A stretch of DNA of 64,000 bases. It comes from Simmondsia chinensis (taxonomy: Eukaryota; Streptophyta; Magnoliopsida; Caryophyllales; Simmondsiaceae). The notes below the pieces were generated by a model, which ran no database searches, had not been told where the DNA came from, and was given only the letters and a program-made list of their open reading frames with translations. A program made the position numbers and the translations under genes. Position 1 is the stretch's first letter. Each line of letters starts with the position of its first letter. The DNA lies in the NCBI GenBank assembly GCA_018398585.1, contig JAGTTD010000008.1:25443172-25507171 (forward strand), in the 5' to 3' direction. Shown here piece after piece: positions 10,517 to 19,859 of this stretch.

Positions 10517-11050
10517 CAATGTACCCGTATTGACTTAAAGTCAAGTCGAGGCAATTTGTAGATAGTTAATTTGTCTATGATAAATTATCATTTGGTCAAT
10601 AAATTAAATTAAGTTGACCAAGAGTTAATGATTGACTAGATCTAATTTGACCTCTAAAGAGCTAATAATAAAAATTAACTCGAGAAATTCCAAAGAAACC
10701 CGTCTAGCTTTAGGATGATTTTCTCTATAAATAGACCAACCCTTCTTCATTTGAAGGGATCCAAAAAAAAAAAAATAAATAAATCCAAAATCAAAGAGAG
10801 AAATAGAAGACTTCTAATATTCTTTAATTCTCTCAACCAAAACCTCAAAAAAAAAAAAAAATAAATAAAAATAGAATAGCCTTTCATCAAATTAATGATC
10901 CTGACCCTCTGCCTTGAAGGAGAAAATTCTTGATTGAGATCAAGCCCCGTGCCGTTGTCTAGGAGTAAAGTTCATTATCGGTGCGCAACGGAGCAGAGGC
11001 TAAGGAGATCGAATTAGAGGACTTTGTCGTATATTTGTAATTGATATATG
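10517..11050 (+). other. LTR-like promoter remnant, no gene
   Basis: Contains TATAAATA at 10726-10733 followed by an A-rich leader and the stretch GGTGCGCAACGGAGCAGAGG. It reads like the R/U5 part of an LTR, but I could not find a partner LTR or clean ends. It abuts the 5' LTR of gypsy 1. Confidence 0.4.
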
Positions 11051-11102
11051 TGATAAGTACAAAAATGGTTCACGGAGATGACGGTAGAACTACCACAAAA
11101 GC

Positions 11103-11301
11103 CATACCGCCCACCCTCATACCGCCTACCCTCATACCGCCCACCTGCGCACTGCCTGCCTTCATACCGCCCACAAGCGTACCACCTACCCTCATACCGC
11201 CCACCTGTGCACCGCCTGCCCTCGTACCGCCTACCTTCATACCGCCCACCTTCATATCGCCCACCTACACACTGGCCACCTACATACCGCCACGTCCTAC
11301 T
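11103..11301 (+). repeat. 15-bp minisatellite inside the gypsy 1 LTR
   Basis: About 13 tandem copies of a 15-bp unit close to CATACCGCCCACCCT. Because 15 is a multiple of 3 and the unit lacks stops, it creates spurious Pro-rich or Gly-rich open frames on both strands. The same array is in the 3' LTR at 24135-24333 with a different pattern of variants. Confidence 0.9.
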
Positions 11302-11372
11302 TGAACCCCAAGCCTATATACTGCCATCTTCTACTTGGCCCCCAAGGATCCCCAAAAACTCCTCTCATCCCC

Positions 11373-11380
11373 TATAAATA
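11373..11380 (+). promoter_or_regulatory. TATA box of gypsy 1 5' LTR
   Basis: TATAAATA about 80 bp before the LTR end, conserved in the 3' LTR at 24404-24411. Likely the core promoter for the genomic transcript. Confidence 0.65.
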
Positions 11381-11460
11381 ATAAGCAAACCAGGAAATAA
11401 GGGCAAGGAACTTGAGTCTAGTTCTCCTTCACGAACCCAACCAAAAAACCCCAAAACAAT

Positions 11461-11478
11461 TGGCGCCGTCTGTGGGAA
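11461..11478 (+). other. Primer-binding site of gypsy 1
   Basis: TGGCGCCGTCTGTGGGAA, two bases after the LTR. The first nine bases match the complement of the plant tRNA-Asp 3' end, a common gypsy primer type. Gypsy 2 has the same start at 52407. Confidence 0.85.
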
Positions 11479-11499
11479 AGGCAAAAAGTCTTTCTCAAA

Positions 11500-12740
11500 A
11501 TGACAAAACACCTGTCAATCCGTCACCCCCGACGGGAGACATAACGATTCCAACTATGTAACCCAAGAACAATTTTATCAGCTTCAACAACAATATACGC
11601 CAACTTTTTATGCAAACGCCTCGCAATGATACGGAGCGCGTCCTCGACCCAAGTCTATTCACGGCCACAAGGGGAATGTCACAGCACACCCGCACCCATA
11701 ATCCCAACATGACTACCGCCTCTACGGCAAGCACGTATCAGAATCACACAAAGAGAAGTGACAGAAGGACCCCAGGGCGGCTGCAGTGTGCTCAGTGCCA
11801 GAAACACATTCACCATTTACGCTCCGGATCCTTCTTGCTCCAGCAAGGAAGGTAAAAATTCCAAACATTGAACCCTTTGACGGAACTCAAGACCCAGAAG
11901 ATCATCTAGCCAGGTTCATGGCGCGGATGTATCTGCAAGATGTGGGGGAGGACGTATGGTTTAAGTGTTTCCCGACTACCTTAAAAGGAGTGGCCCGGAA
12001 ATTGGTTTGCGTAGCTGCCAAATTCTTCCATAGACAGTTTTTTCAAATTGTCAGAACAGTTTGTTCGTCATTTCCTCAGCAACAAATGAAGGAAAGAGAC
12101 GGCAGCTCACCTCCTCAAGATGCAGCAACATGAATTAGACCCATTAAGGAGTTATGTGCGGTGGTTCACGCGTGCGATGGTTGATGTGGCAACTCTGTCT
12201 GATGAAACAGCCGTTACTGCCTCTGTCAACGGGCTACAAAATTCCAGTTTTAAATTTGCAGTGGCAAAGGCGCCACTGTCGACAATTGATGATCTATGGC
12301 AAAAAGCCAATAAGTATATTTCACCTGAGGACGTCATGCAGGTAACACCGAAGCCAGAACAAGCACAAGCAAGGGTATCCCCGGAACCCAGAAACACTAT
12401 CAAGGCACCACAGGGTAACAGCCGTCCAGCGAGGAGGCCCGCGCCTGCCTTTAAACCACAACCTCTGCCACAATTTCTCCGGCCACTTTTAGAGGTAAAG
12501 ACGGTTGAGCCATCCAAGGACCCCAATACCGCACCATCTCAGGATGACCGTCCAAAGCGATGCGACTTCCACAAAACCTTAACTCATAACATGACGGAGT
12601 GCCGTACTTTGGAATATAGCCTAAAGGAAGCCAAGCGCACAGGACAATGGCAAGAATATGCAAGTTTAAAGAAGATAAAGACAGGAAAGGCTCAAAAGCT
12701 TGAGGACGATGGTAGCACCCCTGGAAATTTAGTGCCCAAA
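11500..12740 (+). pseudogene. gypsy 1 gag, frameshifted
   Basis: The likely start is the ATG at 11500. The retrotransposon-gag core is recognisable around 11840-12130 (KVKIPNIEPFDGTQDPEDHL, then KCFPTTLKGVAR) and continues in another frame from 12120 (VRWFTRAMVDVATLSDETAV). Near 12560 it ends in CDFHKTLTHNMTECRTLE, the degenerate zinc-finger-like gag tail usual in Tat/Athila elements. At least two frameshifts separate these parts. Gag would form the particle. Gypsy 2 has the counterpart at 52770-53620. Confidence 0.87.
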
Positions 12741-12879
12741 GTCATAGCTACCATTGCGGGAAAACTATATCCCGCTCCACAGGAGAAGATGGTAGAAGGG
12801 AGAGGGGGAGAACTGCATGTTACATATGAAAAATCCAAGTGCATAGGATTTACTAAAGAAGACACTCAAGGGAGAAACG

Positions 12880-13370
12880 TGCGCCAGGAGGACCCTCTGG
12901 TCATCACTGCTGATATCTGTCAACACACCGTGGGTAGGATTTTGGTTGACCAAGGTAGCTCTACAGACATACCCTTTTTGCAGTGTTATGCCCAGATGGG
13001 AATACCGACTGCAACCCTCACCCCTGTATCATGCCCTGTCGTAGGATTCACAGGGACAGCTATCCTCTCAGAAGAAAGAATAATGTAAACCACCATTTTT
13101 CGGGGCAAAAAAAAACACCGCACGTTGAAGATTGGGTTTTTGGTGATAAACTCACCCTCTGCGTATAACACAATCCTGGGAAGACCATCCTTAAACTGCC
13201 TAGAGGCAGTGGTATCAACTTACCATATGGCTATGAAATTTGAGGCTAATACTGGAGACATAATGACAATAAAGGGAAGCCAGGGACCAACCTCCGAGTA
13301 CTACCACACTTTCCCTAAATCCATAATCATGGCCGCTGAGGTAGCTGAACCGGGAGTCTCTCCAAATCCA
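12880..13370 (+). pseudogene. gypsy 1 protease
   Basis: The catalytic segment VGRILVDQGSSTDI is at ~12930-12965, the usual D-x-G-S form of plant gypsy proteases, with Asp intact at 12948-12950. The flap/end motif ILGRPSLNCLEAVVSTYHMA lies at ~13170-13230. A frameshift around 13085-13125 separates the two halves, so the enzyme is broken even though its active-site Asp survives. Confidence 0.85.
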
Positions 13371-13389
13371 CAACCGGCCCCGCCCCTCC

Positions 13390-14560
13390 TTGAGAATTAT
13401 GAGTTAGAACCTGGACTTTATACTCATCTGGGCACTTCACTTCCTCCGTGTTTGAGGGAAGAAATTGGAGAGCTTCTCAAACAATACCGTGATGTTTTTG
13501 GTTTCGCTACGAAAGAAATGCCAGGAATACCTCCTGAGGTAATCACCCATCAGCTTACCGTGCGCCCCAGCAAAGCACCAGTTTAAGCAGCGAAAACGCA
13601 ATTTTTGTATATAGCGCAATGAGGCTATCGCATCATAGGTGCAAAAGCTAACTTGAGCTAGATTTATGCGGAAGGTATTTTATCCTAAATGGCTCACCAA
13701 CGTTGTGCTGGCCAAAAAGTCGAATGGAAGCTGGAGAATGTGAGTAGATTTTACAGATCTTAATAACGCCTGCCCAAAGGATTCATATCCCTTACCTAAG
13801 ATCGATAGATTGGTAGATTCCACGGTGGGATGCGAAATATTTAGCTTTATGGACGCGTTCTCAGGATGCCATCAAATTCAAATGCACCCGCACAATGAGG
13901 AAAAAACTGCCTTTATAACCGTGAAAGGCCCCTACTGTTACAAGGTGATGCCATTCGGACATAAGAACCCTTGTTCACCTAAAGACGTTCAAAAGTTGTC
14001 CGGTTGTATGGCTTCTCTCAACCGGCTCATCGGCCGTTCCGCCAAAAAGGCTCTACCGTTCTTCAGAACGCTACGAAAGAAACAATCATTTGTTTGGAAT
14101 GAAGAATGTGCACACACCTTTAACCAACTGAAGCAACATTTGGCACATATCCCCACCATTACCTCGCCTACACCAAACGAAGATCTGAGTCTTTACTTAG
14201 CAGAGTCCGAAAATACGACAAGTGCTGTTCTGATAACCGACTGTCAAGGGCAAAAACTACCGGTATACTTTGTGAGCCAAACTCTCAAAGATCCTGATAG
14301 GAGATACCCGTCAATCGAGAAAACTGCCCTAGCTCTCGTTACCGCCACACGAAAGCTAAGGCCTTACTTTCAGTTTCACACCATAATCGTGCTGACCAAC
14401 CTCCCGTTCAAGAAGTTGCTCTCCAAATTAGATTGCTTAGGAAGAATGCTGGGATGGGTAGTTGAGCTTTCGGAGTATGACATACGTTATCAACCTCGAC
14501 GAGCTATTAAAGCCCAGGCCCTGGCGGACTTCCTTGTAGAGCGCGACTTCCGTATTGATG
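13390..14560 (+). pseudogene. gypsy 1 reverse transcriptase and first RNase H, RT core deleted
   Basis: The RT entry (LEPGLYTHLGTSLPPCLREE) is near 13410. After a stop at 13586 and decayed sequence, RT resumes with FMDAFSGCHQIQMHP (~13848) and YCYKVMPFGHKN. There the reading jumps directly to SPKDVQKLSG at ~13975. Compared with gypsy 2 (54890-55210), about 285 bp are missing, including the catalytic YVDD and the thumb start, yet the frame is kept. The gypsy RNase H then follows (LSLYLAESENTTSAVL, VYFVSQTLKDPDRRY, ALADFLVE). The product could not reverse-transcribe. Confidence 0.88.
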
Positions 14561-14589
14561 AACTTGAACCGCTCGTACCACATGAGGAA

Positions 14590-15010
14590 AAGCCTGCATG
14601 GCGCATATTTGTAGACGGGTCGGCAAACCAGGAGGTTCGTGGTGTAGGGATAGTATTAGTAAATCCGGAAGGAGGATGCGTAGAGTACGCAGTAAAGCTA
14701 AACTTTAGGCTACCAACAATGAAATCGAGCATGAATCGCTATTGCTCAGGATTGATTATGCTAAAGCTACTGGGGCTACGCGTATAGAGCTTCTAAGTGA
14801 ATCAGAGTTAATTGTGAATCAAGTGATTGGAAAATACGGAACCGAAGAGCCTGGCTTGAACCAGTACCTTGATCTTGTCATGACAAGGATTTCTGAGTTG
14901 GAGAAGTTTAACATACAAGGAATTTCGGGAGAAAGTAACCACCGTGCTGACGAGCTAAGCCATCTGGATAGCACAGGGTGCGCTACGGAACCGCGAAGGG
15001 GGTATGTGCA
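14590..15010 (+). pseudogene. gypsy 1 second (archaeal-type) RNase H
   Basis: Begins AWRIFVDGSANQEVRGVG, the first catalytic Asp in the D-G-S-A form of the extra RNase H that Tat elements carry after the standard one. A frameshift near 14715 moves the reading into the frame with IELLSESELIVNQVIGKYG and ends in NHRADELSHL near 14940. In gypsy 2 the same domain (55802-56200) keeps its frame but has lost the first Asp (VGGP). Confidence 0.82.
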
Positions 15011-15119
15011 AATACAAGAAGCTAACACCAAATATGTAAACAGGCGGCAGAGATTGTGTTTTATCCTTCAGGGAAAAGAACCCCAGGATAACAATGAAGC
15101 ACAGAGATTGTGTAGATAG

Positions 15120-16271
15120 GCGGCACATTTTGTGATAATCGATCAACAATTGTATAAAAGATCATTCACACATCCGTTGTTGAAGTGCCTGACTTTAGAA
15201 GAAGGAACTTACGTGTTAAGAGAAATCCATGAAGGAATTTGTGGGGTGCACGTGGGGAGACGAACATTGGTAGGAATGGCGTTAAGGGCGGGATATTTTT
15301 GGCCTACCATGAAAAAAGATGAGGATACGTTGGTGCGGAAATGTGATAAATGTCAAAAGTTTGCATCACTTATCCACGCTCTAGCAGTACTGTTACCCAA
15401 TTGTTGACCCTATACCCTTTGATTAATGGCGAATGGACATCTTGGGACCATTTCCGCTTGCTAGCGGGCAAAGGAAGTTCCTCATAGTGGCGGTAGACTA
15501 CTTTAGCAAATGGGTGGAAGCTGAGCCGGTAGCCAAAATCACTGATAACGCCACCAGACAATTCTTATAGAAGAACATCATTACACGTTTTGGGATTCCC
15601 CAGGCCGTTATAACTGATAATGGGACACAGTTCGATTCACCACAGTTTCGCAAGTATTTCCAAAACATGAGAATCGTCCTTCATTTTACTTCTGTGGCCT
15701 ACCCTGAAAGTAACGGGCAAGCAGAGGTGGAAAACAGGCAAATACTTAGCAGACTTCAGCGAAGATTGGATGGGGCCAAAGGAAAATGGGTGGAAGAGCT
15801 GTCTAGCGTCCTGTGGGCCCAACGCACTATCTGTTGTGTGGCCACAGGTGAAACTCCGTTCATGCTAACCTATGGCGCAGAGGCAATAATTCCCGTGGAA
15901 GTAGGAGAACCCAACTACCAAGTACGTCACTATCATGCTATGGAGAATGAGCATCAACGAAGGTGCTCTCCTGATTTAATAGACGTGGTTAGGGAAGATG
16001 CCCTTCTCCGCATAGTTGCCCAGAAATAGCGAATATCTCAGTACTACAATCAGCATGTAAACCCACGAAGCGTGGAATTAGGAGATCTTGTCCTTCGCCG
16101 GGTAAGTGTGGCCCAACAGGGCATGGGAGCCTGTAAAGTGGCAGCAAATGGGAGGGATCTTACCGCATAGCTAAAAATCTAGGAGACGAAAGTTACAAAT
16201 TGGAACGGCTTGACGGAACTAAGATTCTGCGCTCCTGGATTATGAAGAATCTCAAGAAGTATTACGTCTAG
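15120..16271 (+). pseudogene. gypsy 1 integrase
   Basis: The zinc domain (REIHEGICGVHVGRRTL...CDKCQKF, H-H-C-C) is at ~15220-15355. The catalytic core follows: MDILGPFPLASG (~15432), VITDNGTQF (~15609) and ESNGQAEVENRQ (~15707), giving the D-D-E set. The C-terminal part carries WAQRTICCVATGETPF, TYGAEAIIPVEVGE and ends LKKYYV with a stop at ~16269. Breaks include a frameshift at ~15405, TAG at 15568 (gypsy 2 has Trp there) and TAG at 16027. No chromodomain is seen, as expected for Tat. The 16272-16640 stretch after it shows no gene. Confidence 0.87.
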
Positions 16272-16644
16272 TCATATACGTTTTGAACTATGTAAATAAT
16301 AAGGAAAAAAGGCAGGATTAGGATGTTAAGATAAATGCCTATTATAGGCAAATCGTGAGAAGAGATGATGTACGCTTTTTTGTTATAATACGATTGTTAA
16401 GTGATTACAAGTGCTACAAAGACAACGGGTTCAAACATAAGGGATATCCATTGATACCGTCGTTACAAGGAGTATAGTAACACGATGACCGTGAATCCTT
16501 ACAAGTACAAAAAGAGGGAAAATTCACATGTCATCAATCCTTTAACAAAAATGATAAGTTTCTATCCAAAGATAACAAAAAGGTATAAGAAAAGTAAAAA
16601 CAAAAAAAAATTAAAAAAAAAATAGAGAAGATAAAGGGAGGCGG

Positions 16645-19510
16645 CTAGGATTGATCACTCTTAGAAGCACCAGACGGTCCTCGTGTGTGCACAAGGTCTC
16701 GGTGAAATTGATCCGCCACTTGCTGAAGTAAATCATGGCTAAGGCTGGGAACCTGACGAGCCAGGCGACGAGCAAACCCAAAGAGGACGGAAGTAAGGCC
16801 ACGCCAATAGAAGGAGTTCATTAGATCTTGGAACTCGCTACTAGCCCGGAACTGGGAGATAGTGGCCTCGGCGTTACTTTCTGCAATTCCAGGCCTTCTA
16901 GCTTGGGCCTCCTTGTGAAGCTTTGCTGCATGAATCTGGCCAGCCTGTAACTCCTATCTTAGTCTTTGAATCTCCTCCGCCATTTTTCCCTTCTCTTCCC
17001 TTAGCCTTTGAGCCTCAACCGTCATCCCGTCTCTCTCTACTCTTATTAGCTGGGCCTCTGCCACGACCTTCTTCTGTCCTTCTTCCGTCAACTGCGCCTC
17101 CACTACCGCCTTGTCCTTTTATCCGCTTAACAGGCGAGCCCCCTCCACTGCGGCCTCTTTCTCTTCTGTAAGCTGCTGTACAGCTCGGTCCCTCTCATCC
17201 CTCTCCATCCTAGCTCCTTGGGCCTCCTCAATCAGCTTCTGCCTCTCCTCCCTTAATTCGGTTAGCTCCTGAACGGTTGCCTCTCGCTCGTGAAACCACT
17301 CCAAGGCCATGGTGGCGGTCCAAGAGCTGATTTGAAACCACAAGGAAAATGCGTAAGTTTGGGATGATGATATGAGGATATAAAACCTTTAGGACGTAAG
17401 TAGCAACCGTGTCCCCGGTAAGCAGGCGGGGGCTCTCTGAGGGGAATACCGCTAAGCTAGCCCGGCGAACAACATTTACACCCTCTCGGAGAGAAAAGGA
17501 ACACAAGCCTGAACCTATAGGTTGGGAAAAAGTGCCAAAGGACGTCTCTCCAACTAAAGGAGCCTCGCTTTGAAAAAAGGAGGGCGGTAATCTAGAAGAA
17601 AGTAGGAGAGGGTCTCCAGGAGCAGATAAGCCAATCGAGAAAGATGGAGGAAGCCTACCCGAAACCCTACCGTGTCCCACACCCTCACCTCCTTCCAAAG
17701 ATGACCCCTGAGCAAATACTAGGGCTCCCAAAGGAGGTTCACTCCTCAAAGATAAAGAAGAAGATGGTAAAACCTCTGAAGGAGAAGAAGCTCTCTCTGG
17801 TTGAACTAACGGTAGATCCGAAAGTGCCCCACTGGTCTAGTCCACCCTCAGCAGCCTTTGCTTCATCACCAGGCGGTTGAGCCTCTGCCAAAGCCGGATG
17901 AGCACCTAGTAGTTCAGGCGAAATGGAAGGCAGTTCCCCTACAGTCGTTTCTGATAAGGGGGCAGGAGCTTTAGTGACAGTTTCCATTCCCTCTTGAAGC
18001 AAGGGCCCACCCATTACTACTGCCACGAGCTGGTAGCATCCCTTCTGCAGCGGGGGATGCCTGGACAATGGGCACAGGGGGGACTTTAACCTGAGAAGAA
18101 GCTGGTACAGGAACATCAGCAATGACCTGGGTTTTACTTCTTCTTAGCCCTTTCGGGCTGCATGACCTTCTTGGGAAGCTCTTCTTCACCTCCTGTGGCA
18201 GCCCTTTTTCCTTTTCCAGTGGTTTTCTTACCCCCAACCTCTTTCTTTTTGCTTTAGCTCCTCGCGATAGGCTTCAGTGAGCCTTACCACGTCTACGTCC
18301 GCTTCTTGACCTAAAAGAACAAGAGAGAATCAAAGGAAGGATAAATGGAAAATCCAAGTAAAGACAGGCATCCTCAATCTAGGAAGCACCACTCACCACT
18401 AACGGGCCGGGCACACAACCCCGCCTTAATTAGGACCTTCTCCTGAGACAGTACTTCTTTTGTGGCCAAGTACTTTGAATTCAAGTCCCCTTCAAAATAC
18501 CGGACCACCTCCTTTTCATGAGAGGATACGCCATCCTCTGAGGGGATGCTACACTTGTTTAAGGTGGTCTAGTAGGTAGGGATATTGAGAGGATGAGGAG
18601 GCCTCACCTAGGGTTGACCTCCACAAACTTAACCCCTGGCTTACCCTCAAAGGCAGCCACACCCCTAACCTGTTTACACCGGAAGAGGAAATCAAAGCTA
18701 CGGGTAGAAGGACCTAAGCCAGCCACAAAACAAGTAAGCAAATAGCCATAGATATTGTGAAAACCGTTAGAGTTAATCTGACTAGGACACAAAGAATACT
18801 GCCTAAAAACCCATTCAAGAATGTTTGGCCAGGGGAAGCGAAAACCGACTTTCAAAGAATCAATTGTAACATAAAGAAATCCAGGAGAACAAGGGTACAG
18901 AATGATGTCGTTCTGCCCAGGACCTACAATCTCATAATTATCAGGAAAATAATATTTCTCATAGAACTTCCTTATTCCCTTCGCTGTAGCCAAGGAGGAT
19001 ACAAGAGTCCCAAAAGGAAGAGCTGAAGCTGCCTCAGGAAATTGAGCACGCACAGCTGCTTCGTCAGGGGACCCTGTAAAGGAAGGAGCCAACCGTGACA
19101 GTGGCTCAACCGCCAATCCCTCCTCAATAGGTGCTTCCCCAGTGTGCTTCCCCAGTCCGGCCCTGAGATCTACCTCCCCTTTGCATACGTTTCAGAGCCA
19201 TTTCGCTAAGACAAAAGAAAAAAAAGAGAAAACAAACCAAAACGAAGGTTAGAAAGGGAATCTTACCCTGGTAAATATTAGACGACTCAGCAAGGTCCCC
19301 TCCAAGCGAGAAGGGGGCGTTTGCCTCTAAAACCGAGGGTATAATTCCAGGACCAGGCGGCCAATAGATAGAAGGGGAAATCCCCTCATAAGGAAGCACC
19401 CCTGCCTCCACAAAGCTAGAAGAGGGACAACTACTCAAATAGGCCATAAAATCTTCCACGGCTTGATCATTCACATTAGGACCTTCCATGGGGACTTCAA
19501 ATTCCACCAT
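16645..19510 (-). pseudogene. Antisense multi-exon gene of gypsy 1 (Transposase_28-like plus coiled coil)
   Basis: Minus-strand gene opposite gag-pol. Exon 1 starts at ATG 19510 (MVEFEVPMEGPNVNDQ). A GGTAAG/TTAG pair marks a ~61-nt intron (19266-19206). Exon 2 (to ~18397) contains FRFPWPNILEWVFRQYSLCPSQI and FHNIYGYLLTCFVA, which I recognise as the plant 'putative gypsy type transposon' domain (Pfam Transposase_28). A clear GTGAGT...TTTTAG intron (18396-18311, 86 nt) joins exon 3, which is basic, then Ser/Pro-rich. The last part (17343 to 16645) is a Glu/Arg-rich coiled coil starting at ATG 17312 in a strong Kozak context, and ends with FYWRGLTSVLFGFARRLA. Damage: a 13-bp duplication at 19131-19156 and a ~34-bp deletion near 18606, both shifting frame, plus stops. 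The coiled coil could be a separate gene. Function unknown. Confidence 0.7.
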
Positions 19511-19859
19511 AAAAGCCCTAATGGGGGCGATTCACGTTAAAACAGGGAAAAACCCAGAAATGAAAAACCCAGAAAAAAGTGAGAGAAGAAGAGTAGTGTC
19601 AAACCTTGTTTCCCGTCAAAAAGAGGTAAAAATCAGTAATTACCTTGAAATTAGTTCGAAAATGGAGAGGAAGGAAGAACAGAAGTGAAGATTCATGAGA
19701 AGAAGAATTGTGTGAGAGAGAGATGAAGATGGAGCTTTATGTGAAATTAGGGCTTATGGGCAATAGAAGGCTTTAAAAGCAAGAAAAAGGAGAGAAAAAG
19801 AGCGGGAAAAGGGAAAACGAGGCACGTGGCACCGTACCTTGGAATCTAGAACTGAAATT
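19511..19859. other. Leader/promoter side of the antisense gene, no ORF
   Basis: Purine-rich on the plus strand. On the minus strand it would lie upstream of the antisense gene start at 19510. No clear TATA box. No coding signal. Confidence 0.5.

Larger units (their letters stand above)
11051..11458 (+). repeat. 5' LTR of gypsy 1
   Basis: 408 bp, TGATAAGTAC...CCAAAACA. It contains a 15-bp minisatellite (11103-11301) and TATAAATA at 11373-11380. The downstream sequence GAACCCAACCAAAAAACCCC just before the end is shared with the gypsy 2 LTR end. Confidence 0.92.

Noticed and set aside
11041..11377. Long Pro/Tyr-rich and Gly/Val-rich open frames in the gypsy 1 LTR, also at 24081-24412
   Set aside because: They are produced by a 15-bp stop-free minisatellite read in several frames and on both strands; no gene-like start or conserved protein.
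18604..18612. Splice donor (AGGTGAGG) after the Transposase_28-like exon of gypsy 1
   Set aside because: Gypsy 2 has continuous coding sequence here; the gypsy 1 junction is better explained by a ~34-bp deletion.
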